DNA of 64,000 nt, taken from the NCBI GenBank assembly GCA_009930325.1, contig RZYO01000003.1:1-64000 (forward strand), in the 5' to 3' direction. Source of the stretch: Spirochaetia bacterium (GTDB taxonomy: Bacteria > Spirochaetota > Spirochaetia > Sphaerochaetales > Sphaerochaetaceae). Below are positions 1 through 7,228 of this stretch, one piece after another. The notes under the pieces were generated by a model that worked only from the letters and a program-made list of their open reading frames with translations, was not told the origin of the DNA and did no database searches. The stretch's first letter is position 1, and each line of letters starts with the position of its first letter. A program made the translations under genes and the position numbers.

Positions 1-162
1 TTTCTCCATTGAATCTAGATGGGCCTCTATCCCCTCCATCTCTTGAAGGTCTTCTATCTCTATCATCTCTGTTGAAACTTCTTTCTCCATTGAATCTAGC
101 GGATCTTCTATCCCCTTCGTCTCTTGAAGGTCTTCTATCTCTATCATCTCTTGAAAAACTGC
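1..162 (-). repeat. 81-bp tandem repeat encoding a 27-residue Arg/Asp-rich unit
   Basis: Two adjacent copies (1-81 and 82-162) both begin with tttctccattgaatctag on the plus strand. The period of exactly 81 bp keeps the reading frame of the methyltransferase tail. The encoded unit runs DDRDRRPSRD, then EGDRRSARFN, then GERSFNR. Further copies may lie beyond the left edge. Confidence 0.8.
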
Positions 163-1627
163 TAGGTCTATCATTTCTAAATGATCGATTATCACCACGA
201 TCTCTTGAACCATAGCTTCTATTAGAATTATTTCTATCATTATAGTTGTTTGATGGTCGTGAAGCACGTTCTTTTGGTTTATTATCTAAATCCTCATCCC
301 ATACTAAAACTAAATCGTCATCTGAATCATATTCTTTAGTTTCTTCAATTTCTTCAACTTCAGAATCTTTTTCTAAGTTAGCAATTATTTTTTCAAAATC
401 ATTTTCTTCTTCAACAATATTTTCATTAGAATCATCTTCTATACTATCTTCTGTTTCTTTGTTTAAATCATTTTTTTGTTCTAACGCTTCAATAATTTCA
501 TCAAATTCATTTTCATTTTGACTTGCACTTAATAAGTCATTTTGATTTTCTACATTTAAATTCATTTCTTCAAAATCTTTTTCTTCTGATTTTTGGATTT
601 CATCCATTTCATTTACCCTTTTTCTCTTTTGAGTTTCTTTTACTGTAAAGTATTTTTTTCCTTGATAATCTTCTTTAGTTAATTTTACTTTACTTATTTT
701 TTCTAATATCCAAGTTCTAGATGTTCCTTTTTTCTTTGAGAAACCATCTGCTAAAATATCATGGGTTATGTTAGTAACTTTAAACCCTTGAATACGACCT
801 GGATCCATGTGGAAGGAACTTAAATTTGTTGAAAAAATAACCCTTCCCTCTTTTGTTAACAAATTGTTAATTAATCTTAAATACCTTACATAATCACGTT
901 GAACATCAAAATCTTTTTCCATTTTTCTACTATTAGAAAAACTAGGTGGATCAAAAATTACTAAATCATAGCTTTTTTTTGCATTTAATGATTCAATAAT
1001 ATATTTTAATGCATCCTCTGTTATACAAGGATACTTATCTCCTTCAAAACCATTTAATAATAAATTGTTCTTCGCCCATTCGCTATAGGTTTTGCTCAAA
1101 TCTACAGATTCAACTAATGTAGCATTACCAGCAGCGGCATAAACACTAAATGATCCTGTATATGAAAATAAATTAAGAACTTTTGAATTATCACTTATAC
1201 TTTCAACAAATTTTCTTGTTTTATAATGATCTAGAAACAAACCTGTATCGATTCTCTTTGTTAAATCCACTTTAAAACGATGTGAAGCTTCAGATACTTC
1301 TATAGAGATACTTTTATTGCTTTGCAACTCATGTTGCTCTCCACTACTTCTTTTTTCTCGTCTGTGAAAAATTACGAACTCACTTTGAATATAGCACATA
1401 CGTCTAACTATATCTTTAACAAGTTCTTCTGTTTTAATTGAAAGTCCTTCAGCACTATAATCGGTTATTCTTGCATACTTACCATACAAATCAACACTGA
1501 GAGGTAATTCATCAAAGTTTCTATCATAAACTCTCATACAATCAGTATTCTCTTGTAATAATAATCGTCTCATCATTAAAGCATTCTTTTTAAGAATCTT
1601 TCCAAAATCTTTCATTAAATAATCCAT
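1..1627 (-). CDS. RlmK-like 23S rRNA methyltransferase with long disordered tail (partial, 3' end outside window)
   Basis: The frame is open from an ATG at 1627 to the left edge, so the C-terminus is missing. Residues about 1-335 resemble the C-terminal RlmK half of E. coli RlmKL, which makes m7G in 23S rRNA: an N-terminal region with CMRVYDRN, then RIDTGLFLDH, the SAM-binding motif LNLFSYTGSFSVYAA, and the catalytic-loop region FDPPSFSNSRKME followed by DFDVQRDY. There is no THUMP/RlmL half. After about residue 338 the protein changes to an acidic Asn/Asp/Glu-rich stretch of about 110 residues. A basic Arg/Asp/Ser/Gly-rich tail with a tandem repeat follows and is cut by the window. The Shine-Dalgarno is weak (GATAGG). 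Family assignment is firm; the exact modified base is inference. Confidence 0.85.
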   Translation of the reverse strand, partial: MDYLMKDFGKILKKNALMMRRLLLQENTDCMRVYDRNFDELPLSVDLYGKYARITDYSAEGLSIKTEELVKDIVRRMCYIQSEFVIFHRREKRSSGEQHELQSNKSISIEVSEASHRFKVDLTKRIDTGLFLDHYKTRKFVESISDNSKVLNLFSYTGSFSVYAAAGNATLVESVDLSKTYSEWAKNNLLLNGFEGDKYPCITEDALKYIIESLNAKKSYDLVIFDPPSFSNSRKMEKDFDVQRDYVRYLRLINNLLTKEGRVIFSTNLSSFHMDPGRIQGFKVTNITHDILADGFSKKKGTSRTWILEKISKVKLTKEDYQGKKYFTVKETQKRKRVNEMDEIQKSEEKDFEEMNLNVENQNDLLSASQNENEFDEIIEALEQKNDLNKETEDSIEDDSNENIVEEENDFEKIIANLEKDSEVEEIEETKEYDSDDDLVLVWDEDLDNKPKERASRPSNNYNDRNNSNRSYGSRDRGDNRSFRNDRPSSFSRDDRDRRPSRDEGDRRSARFNGERSFNRDDRDRRPSRDGGDRGPSRFNGE

Positions 1628-1793
1628 CGCTAAATACCTATCTCATACTGCTTTACTAACTAATCGCTTTCAATAATCTGTGTTGCATGCTACAATAATC
1701 AACATAATTATTCAAGGATTAAGCAACTAATAATCATAGATACATTATAAATATAATTGTTGGAGGATAGCTATATCAGCTAAGATAAATAAA

Positions 1794-2252
1794 ATGGATG
1801 AAGAAACAAAAGAATTTTTGGAAAATTTAGAAAAAGAATATGGTGGGAATATAGAATGGAAAACCTTCGCTACTTGGTATGGTTGCTCTGATTCAACATT
1901 TAGAGAGTATGGTGTTTTCTTATTTAAAATAAACAACACATTACATTTTGAAGATTTTGAAAAAAAATATTCAATTTTTGGGATGGAATTAAAAACTAAA
2001 AAGAAAAATTATCAAAAATATGTAAAATTAAAGAGATCTATAGATATTTCACAAGTTAAATCTATTATGAAAGTATCTCAAGCAAATGCCTTAGATGTAA
2101 TTAAGAATAAAAAAGACCCAAAAACACTAAGTGAAATCAATCTATTTGATAAGATCTTCAAAAAAAGTGTAACTGCTGTTGAATTAGAAGATGGTACATA
2201 TCATTTTTTTGAATTATTAAATAATGCAGAGTTTGCTAAAAATTTAAAATAG
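1794..2252 (+). CDS. hypothetical protein, 152 aa
   Basis: I do not recognise this family. It is a soluble, charged protein with no signal peptide or membrane segment, Lys- and Phe-rich in the middle (KYSIFGMELKTKKKNYQKYVKLK) and ending in an acidic-hydrophobic segment. The gene stands alone, divergent from the methyltransferase, with its own bidirectional terminator. The start is uncertain. A strong GGAGG lies at 1762-1766, 27 nt upstream of this ATG, and the same frame stays open back to it through ATA codons at 1767 and 1773. The real start may therefore be a non-canonical ATA adding seven residues (or the GGAGG is unrelated). It reads as a real gene because of its length, codon use and terminator. 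Confidence 0.7.
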   Translation: MDEETKEFLENLEKEYGGNIEWKTFATWYGCSDSTFREYGVFLFKINNTLHFEDFEKKYSIFGMELKTKKKNYQKYVKLKRSIDISQVKSIMKVSQANALDVIKNKKDPKTLSEINLFDKIFKKSVTAVELEDGTYHFFELLNNAEFAKNLK

Positions 2253-2258
2253 AAACAA

Positions 2259-2293
2259 AAAACTACTAGGATGCTGCCTAGTAGTTTTTTTTT
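2259..2293. terminator. bidirectional intrinsic terminator
   Basis: Perfect 10-bp stem AACTACTAGG / CCTAGTAGTT with a 6-nt loop, T-run on the plus strand and A-run upstream. It serves the 152-aa gene and the convergent rpsD. Confidence 0.9.
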
Positions 2294-2313
2294 AAATCTT
2301 ATAAAGCTAAAGA

Positions 2314-2907
2314 TTATTTTGAGTAGAACTCAACAACTAATTGGTCGTTGATTTCAACTGGAAGTTCAGCTCTTTCTGGTTTTCTTAAAAGTGTACCAGA
2401 GAAGCCTGTTTCATTCTTATCTAAGTAAGCAACTTTAAATTTAGCTGCACCTAAGAAATTCTTTTTGAATGTTTCATTCTTTGCTGATTTTTCTTTTAAT
2501 GAAATCACATCACCAACTTTACATTGATATGAAGGGATATCTATCTTCTTACCGTTTACTAAGATGTGACCGTGAGATACTAATTGACGTGAGAGTCTAA
2601 TTGAGTTACCAAAACCGATACGATATACAAGGTTATCTAAACGACATTCTAGTGTTGTTAATAAAGCATCACCAGTTCTTAGTTCTGATCTACTTGCTTG
2701 AGCATAGTAATTACGTAATTGCTTTTCAAAGATTCCGTAATATGCTTTAACTTTTTGTTTTTCTGCTAATTGCATACCATAGTCGGACACTTTGTGTTTC
2801 TTTCGAAAAGCAGGAGCGTTTGCGCGATCCATAGCCTTAGGGTGACCACAAGCATTCACACCTAATCTACGACATTCTTTAAAACGTGGGCCTCTTCTTG
2901 TTGCCAT
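2314..2907 (-). CDS. rpsD: 30S ribosomal protein S4
   Basis: Primary 16S rRNA-binding protein that nucleates assembly of the small-subunit body and contributes to decoding fidelity. The protein begins [16 protein letters not shown], carries the S4 RNA-binding domain around residues 90-150 ([27 protein letters not shown]) and ends in the usual VEFYSK region. The ATG at 2907 is preferred over an in-frame TTG two codons upstream because AAAGGAA sits six bases before it. Length 197 aa is normal. It stands alone rather than in an rpsM-rpsK-rpoA operon. Confidence 0.97.
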   Translation of the reverse strand: MATRRGPRFKECRRLGVNACGHPKAMDRANAPAFRKKHKVSDYGMQLAEKQKVKAYYGIFEKQLRNYYAQASRSELRTGDALLTTLECRLDNLVYRIGFGNSIRLSRQLVSHGHILVNGKKIDIPSYQCKVGDVISLKEKSAKNETFKKNFLGAAKFKVAYLDKNETGFSGTLLRKPERAELPVEINDQLVVEFYSK

Positions 2908-3011
2908 AGTCAATTCCTTTAAGAAAGTTTTCTTCTAATAAACAAATCTTTTAAAACAGCATTTTTAAAGACAATTTACTAGGGTATGTGCTAACTCTCA
3001 TACCTAGAGCA

Positions 3012-3039
3012 AATAAAAAGCTCCCTAAAAAATGGGAGC
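3012..3039 (-). terminator. terminator after tRNA-Asn
   Basis: On the minus strand GCTCCC pairs with GGGAGC across an 8-nt AT-rich loop and is followed by TTTTTATTTG. It separates the tRNA from rpsD. Confidence 0.85.
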
Positions 3040-3049
3040 AATAATTAAG

Positions 3050-3122
<73 letters not shown>

Positions 3123-3144
3123 TTATGTTCTTCGAACGATTGGT

Positions 3145-3173
3145 ACATTACCTTATTGAGCCATTTCTGTCAA
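3145..3173 (-). promoter_or_regulatory. promoter of tRNA-Asn
   Basis: Minus-strand -35 TTGACA (3168-3173), 17-nt spacer, -10 TAATGT (3145-3150), placed about 22 nt upstream of the mature tRNA 5' end. This matches the sigma-70 consensus closely. Confidence 0.8.
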
Positions 3174-3289
3174 TACAATTCTAATAATTTTTTTCTTTTT
3201 TGGCTAGTTTTTTTTACGATATTTAATAAGTATTGAATTTACGTTACTTACATTTTGTTAATCAAAAAAAAATTTTTATTTTAATTTCC

Positions 3290-3318
3290 AAAATAAAAGA
3301 CCCACATAATGTGGGCCT
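3290..3318 (-). terminator. terminator of the 5'-nucleotidase gene
   Basis: Minus-strand hairpin GCCCACAT / ATGTGGGT immediately downstream of the stop codon, followed by CTTTTATTTTGG. Confidence 0.85.
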
Positions 3319-3339
3319 TTATTAAATTGTATTTAACAA

Positions 3340-5148
3340 TTATTTAGCTGGGTAATTCTTTGCTAAGTAATCAGCAAGAACATCACTTAATAGTTCTCTT
3401 TGTGCTAATACTTTTCCAAATTGTGTATATCCATCACCACCAACTGACATAAAGTCATTTGTAGCTACTTTATAAACAGTTGAATCATTTTTGATTGCTA
3501 CACCGTTAGCATAAAGTCTTAGGATACGTTTACCAGGAGCTGCATACTTGTTGTAAACAACTTTTAGGTTAGTTTGAGCATATGAACCTGCTGCATCAGG
3601 AAGATGTGAATAACCATATTCCATAGCTGCATAAACTTCTTTACCAGTTACTTCAGCAACTGTAACAATGTTATTGAAAGGTAGAACTCTAATTACATCG
3701 CCCATTGTTACTTTACCAGCTTCAATGCTAGCTCTAATTCCACCACCATTTGTAATTGCAAAATCAGCGCCTGAAACTTCAGTCATTGCATCACAAATCA
3801 TTGTAGATAGGTTTGTTTTCTTAGTTCTTACATCAGCTCTTTCACCTTGTAATGTTCTTGGTACGTTAGCTACAACAACACTATAAATAGCATCTAAGTC
3901 AGCTTTCTTAGCATCAACATAAGCTTTTACTTGAGGATCTTCAGGAACTGCGATAATACCATAAGCACTTGCTAGTGGGCTACTTGCTGGATCTACAACA
4001 TCAGAAGCTTTAATTAAGAATGCGTTTTCTGAAACAACTTTTTTATTCTTAACTAGAACATCAACAACGCCTAGATTTTCCATATATTCACCAGTTTGAA
4101 CAATCAATGTGCCATTTACATATTTACCATTAGGTAATTCATCATGACTATGACCATCTATCCATAAATCAATACCATCGATATTTTGGCAAACTAGTTC
4201 ACTTGTTAATCCACTAGGACTATTTTTATCCATACCGAAATGACCTAATACTACTACGTAATCAGCTAATTGATGAGCCATATCAATTGCATATTGTGCA
4301 TTTTGAACTACTAGAGGGCTATCAAAAGTTAAACCTTTTACGTTATTTGGATTAGTTGTAACAGTTGTATCAGGAGTTGTTAAACCAATAACAGCAACTT
4401 TGAAACCATTAAAGTTATAAATTTGGTAAGGTTGGAATAATAAGTTACCTTTGCTATCTAATACGTTAGCAGATAAAACTTTTACATTAGAATATTCTTT
4501 AGCAATTTGAGCTGCTTGTAAAATTCTGTCTAAACCATAATCAAATTCGTGGTTACCTAAAGCGATTGCATCATAACCTAACATGTCGATTAATACTGCA
4601 GCTGTTTCACCTTTATATAGGTTAACTAAGTTACTACCAGAAATTGCATCGCCAGCATCTAATAATAAAATATTATCTGTAATACTTCTTGCAACTTGCA
4701 TCATAGTAGATAGTCTTGAATAGCCAATATTTGAATCTGTTGCTTCGAGTCTACCATGTACATCATTAGTATGAACAATAAATAAGTCGAAAACATCATG
4801 TCCTTCAGCTTTAACAATTTCTTTTACACCGTAAGGATAAACAACTTCAGGTTCTTTCTCTTTAACAACTGTAACTACTTTAGCTTCTTCTTTTACTTCC
4901 GCTTTAGGAGCTTCTTTCTTTTCAACAGGAGCTACTACTTTCTCTTCAACAGGAGCAACTACTTTTTCTTCAACAGGTGCAGCTACTTCTTTTGCAGGAG
5001 CTTTTTCTGGTGCAGGAGCTACAGGTTTTACAACTGCTGCAGCTGGTACTTCTTCAACAGGCTGAGGTGTTGACTTACATCCTATTACGGAAACGATGAG
5101 CAATGTTACTAACAATGCTGTCATTAATTTACTTGAAAAACGTTTCAC
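3340..5148 (-). CDS. lipoprotein 5'-nucleotidase / UshA-family phosphoesterase
   Basis: Surface or periplasmic enzyme predicted to dephosphorylate nucleotides or related phosphoesters. A GTG start at 5148 is chosen because AGGAGG (5155-5160) lies six bases upstream; longer in-frame starts would bury the signal peptide. A hydrophobic signal peptide ends in the lipobox VIGC (Cys24). An Ala/Pro/Glu/Lys-rich linker of about 80 residues with repeated APVEEKVV units follows. The calcineurin-like metallophosphatase domain has VHTNDVHGRLE, DAGDAISG, GNHEFDYG, GHFGMD and DGHSHDELP. The C-terminal 5'-nucleotidase domain has NGGGIRASIEAGKVTMGDV and MSVGGDGY. Family assignment is firm; the substrate could be nucleotides, UDP-sugars or cyclic nucleotides. 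Confidence 0.93.
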   Translation of the reverse strand: MKRFSSKLMTALLVTLLIVSVIGCKSTPQPVEEVPAAAVVKPVAPAPEKAPAKEVAAPVEEKVVAPVEEKVVAPVEKKEAPKAEVKEEAKVVTVVKEKEPEVVYPYGVKEIVKAEGHDVFDLFIVHTNDVHGRLEATDSNIGYSRLSTMMQVARSITDNILLLDAGDAISGSNLVNLYKGETAAVLIDMLGYDAIALGNHEFDYGLDRILQAAQIAKEYSNVKVLSANVLDSKGNLLFQPYQIYNFNGFKVAVIGLTTPDTTVTTNPNNVKGLTFDSPLVVQNAQYAIDMAHQLADYVVVLGHFGMDKNSPSGLTSELVCQNIDGIDLWIDGHSHDELPNGKYVNGTLIVQTGEYMENLGVVDVLVKNKKVVSENAFLIKASDVVDPASSPLASAYGIIAVPEDPQVKAYVDAKKADLDAIYSVVVANVPRTLQGERADVRTKKTNLSTMICDAMTEVSGADFAITNGGGIRASIEAGKVTMGDVIRVLPFNNIVTVAEVTGKEVYAAMEYGYSHLPDAAGSYAQTNLKVVYNKYAAPGKRILRLYANGVAIKNDSTVYKVATNDFMSVGGDGYTQFGKVLAQRELLSDVLADYLAKNYPAK

Positions 5149-5419
5149 GGTTTTCCTCCTAATATAAATCTCAATGGTTTTTGTATAATAAATACTTCTT
5201 CTATAGAAGTATATCATATGAGTTCAATTTTAGGTACAAAAAATTGGATTAATTTTAATATTTCATTAAATAACAATTAATACGAGAATATTTTGCCCAT
5301 AAATTCTCCGTTGTGCTCATTACTGATAATTAACATTACCACCTAATACTCTATACTATACCTTTCTTTATGCTTTATATCAATATTTATTTTCATACAA
5401 AAACATCTATATAACAACA

Positions 5420-5454
5420 AACCAGAGATAAATTATCTCTGGTTTTATTTTTTT
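5420..5454 (+). terminator. hairpin with U-tract downstream of the 56-aa gene
   Basis: Stem AACCAGAGATA / TATCTCTGGTT with a 3-nt loop. The better T-tract (TTTTATTTTTTTT) is on the plus strand. On the minus strand, where it would terminate the 56-aa gene, only a broken TTTGTTGTT follows, so it may work mainly in one direction. Confidence 0.7.
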
Positions 5455-5457
5455 TGT

Positions 5458-5628
5458 TTACATTAAGTCTTTTGCTTTGCGAGCAGTATTACCTGTTTTT
5501 TCACAATAAGCAACGTGACGAAGTTTGCCATTTTCGAAAACACTCTTCATTTTAATAGTGCCACCCCAACGACTTGTAAATACTTGAGCACCTGAACGTC
5601 TTGCGTTCTTTGATACATTACCTGCCAT
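5458..5628 (-). CDS. small basic protein, 56 aa, distant resemblance to ribosomal protein L28
   Basis: The frame runs ATG 5628 to TAA 5458, with GGAGGAA (5636-5642) about nine bases upstream, so it is very likely translated. The product starts MAGNVSKNARRSG, continues VFTSRWGGTIKMKSVFENG and ends RHVAYCEKTGNTARKAKDLM. It is short, strongly basic and without hydrophobic segments. The order 'NVSxxxRR ... RW ... ENGK ... V ... C ... TG..' loosely recalls bacterial L28, but the N-terminal zinc-ribbon CxxC of typical L28 is absent. I treat the coding call as strong and the L28 idea as a guess. It could equally be an RNA-binding protein of an unnamed family. It is monocistronic. Confidence 0.65.
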   Translation of the reverse strand: MAGNVSKNARRSGAQVFTSRWGGTIKMKSVFENGKLRHVAYCEKTGNTARKAKDLM

Positions 5629-5781
5629 ATCGATATTCCTCCATATAATAATTCTAAATAATATGCTTTAAGGTATCATTATCTTATATAAAAGTCAAAT
5701 ACCTAATGTAGTTTTATTTATTCCTTTTTATTTTTTAAAAAAAAAACAAAACAAATATATACTCTTATGTGACAAAGTAAC

Positions 5782-5816
5782 TTGTGTTTTACTATTTCAT
5801 TAGCTATATTTAATTT
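5782..5816 (+). promoter_or_regulatory. yidD promoter, predicted leaderless
   Basis: -35 TTGTGT (5782-5787), 17-nt spacer, -10 TATATT (5805-5810). The expected transcription start coincides with the ATG at 5817, and no Shine-Dalgarno can be found. Confidence 0.65.
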
Positions 5817-6113
5817 ATGAAAAAAATAAAAACTATATTAAGACAAATATATCTAATTCCAGTTTATTTATACAAAGGTGTACTGTCACCTTATATAGGT
5901 GGCTCCTGTATATATTCACCAACATGTTCAACTTATTTTCAGCAGGCTGTTTCTAAACATGGAATTTTTAAAGGAACAGTTTTAGGGGTAATTAGGATAT
6001 TAAGATGTAGCAGATTTTATATTGGTGGCTACGACCCTGTTCCAGAAGAATTTTCATTAGAAGTTATAAAGAAAAATAATATTATTTTCAAAAGAAACAG
6101 AAAAAACAAATAA
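5817..6113 (+). CDS. yidD: membrane protein insertion efficiency factor YidD
   Basis: Small inner-membrane-associated protein that helps YidC insert membrane proteins. The family core is present: IPVYLYKGVLSPY, SCIYSPTCSTYFQQAV, and RCSRFYIGGYDPVP. The conserved cysteines of SPTCS and RCS are kept. Length 98 aa is within the family range, with a short Lys/Asn-rich extension. In many bacteria yidD sits in rpmH-rnpA-yidD-yidC; here it stands alone between a 56-aa gene and galM with its own promoter. Confidence 0.93.
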   Translation: MKKIKTILRQIYLIPVYLYKGVLSPYIGGSCIYSPTCSTYFQQAVSKHGIFKGTVLGVIRILRCSRFYIGGYDPVPEEFSLEVIKKNNIIFKRNRKNK

Positions 6114-6116
6114 AAA

Positions 6117-6142
6117 AAGAGGCTCAAGCCTCTTTCTATTTT
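6117..6142. terminator. bidirectional terminator between yidD and galM
   Basis: Stem AAAGAGGCT / AGCCTCTTT with a tight loop, A-run on the left and TTTCTATTTTT on the right. It serves both convergent genes. Confidence 0.85.
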
Positions 6143-7170
6143 TAATAATTACCAAATTGATATATTGTTGTATGATTATATTTTTCACCTTTTTTTAACA
6201 ATATTGATGGAAAATTAACATTATTGGGGGAATCTGGATAAAATTGTGTTTCAAAACATATTCCACCATTTTTTAATCCTTTTGAACCATCTTTATTAAT
6301 ATCATTTTCACTAATAAAATTTCCACTATATAATTGAAGAGATGGAAGAGTAGTATATATTTCCATCTGAATTTTACTTCTATCGCATTTAAAAACACCA
6401 ACTTTAGATAATTGTTGTGACCAATCACTAAAGCATAATGCATGATCATATCCAAAAGGTGTATCTGCTATTCTCTCTCCAATAGAATGATAATTAGAAA
6501 AATCAAAAGGTGTGTTTTCTGTAGGTAAAAGGTTGCCTGTAGGGATTAAATTATCATCAATTTCGACATATTTATCGCAATCTAACATTAATTGATGGTC
6601 TAAAACAGTTGTTTTATAATCACCACTTAAATTAAAATAGCTATGATTAGTGATATTCATAACAGTATCTTTATCACCGATTGCCTCATGTTTAATAACC
6701 AATTGACCATCATTTGTTAATAAATATAAACAAGAAATTGTTACATTAGCTGGGAAACCACCCTCTCCATCATATGAACTAACACTAAATTTTAAAGCTG
6801 GATTACTATTTATATATAATTCTTCACAAGACCATTTTTTAAAAGCACTTGAGGTTGAACCACTATGTAAACAATTTTCGTTTTCATTTTTTTCAACATT
6901 ATATTCTTTTTCATCAATATAGAATTTTGCATCTTTTATTCTATTTGCTACTCTTGCAACACTCATTCCATAAAAAGTTTTACAATTTTCATATTCAGCT
7001 AATGTTTTATAGCCTAAAACTACATCTGTCATTTTACCATCTTTATCTGGTACGTTAAGCGAATAAATTAAAGCTCCAAAGGATAATACTTCTACAGAAT
7101 ATTTACCGTTGGTGATAATATATTTATAAACATTTTCACCATTTTTAGTTTGACCAAAAAATTCTTTCAT
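6142..7170 (-). CDS. galM: aldose 1-epimerase (galactose mutarotase)
   Basis: Interconverts alpha and beta anomers of galactose or glucose. The protein (342 aa from the ATG at 7170) shows the family signatures NRIKDAKFYIDEKEY near residue 70, ENCLHSG, NHSYFNLSG (catalytic His region), PTGNLLPTE, FGYDHALCF and a C-terminal GGICFETQFYPDSPN with the catalytic Glu. The start is chosen for AAGGAC seven bases upstream; a further upstream ATG would begin within the preceding terminator. It lies downstream of lepA on the same strand but a terminator hairpin separates them. No other galactose genes are nearby. Confidence 0.93.
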   Translation of the reverse strand: MKEFFGQTKNGENVYKYIITNGKYSVEVLSFGALIYSLNVPDKDGKMTDVVLGYKTLAEYENCKTFYGMSVARVANRIKDAKFYIDEKEYNVEKNENENCLHSGSTSSAFKKWSCEELYINSNPALKFSVSSYDGEGGFPANVTISCLYLLTNDGQLVIKHEAIGDKDTVMNITNHSYFNLSGDYKTTVLDHQLMLDCDKYVEIDDNLIPTGNLLPTENTPFDFSNYHSIGERIADTPFGYDHALCFSDWSQQLSKVGVFKCDRSKIQMEIYTTLPSLQLYSGNFISENDINKDGSKGLKNGGICFETQFYPDSPNNVNFPSILLKKGEKYNHTTIYQFGNY

Positions 7171-7182
7171 AATTTTGTCCTT

Positions 7183-7216
7183 AAAAAAGAGTCTATACAA
7201 TTACATACAGACTCTA
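7183..7216 (-). terminator. terminator between lepA and galM
   Basis: Minus-strand hairpin with arms AGAGTCT / AGACTCT (plus three more imperfect pairs) followed by TTTTTTAAGGAC. The U-tract runs directly into the galM ribosome-binding site, so galM depends on read-through or an internal promoter. Confidence 0.75.
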
Positions 7217-7228
7217 AAAAATATTAAT

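Noticed and set aside
246-521. Ser-rich open frame on the plus strand inside the methyltransferase tail
   Set aside because: It is the antisense image of the acidic Asp/Glu codons of the methyltransferase gene and has no ribosome-binding site.
4798-5073. Phe/Tyr/Ser-rich open frame opposite the 5'-nucleotidase linker
   Set aside because: Produced by reverse reading of the Ala/Pro/Glu/Lys repeats; no start signal and an implausible composition.
5149-5217. N-terminal extension of the 5'-nucleotidase
   Set aside because: It would put 23 charged residues before the lipoprotein signal peptide; AGGAGG marks the GTG at 5148.
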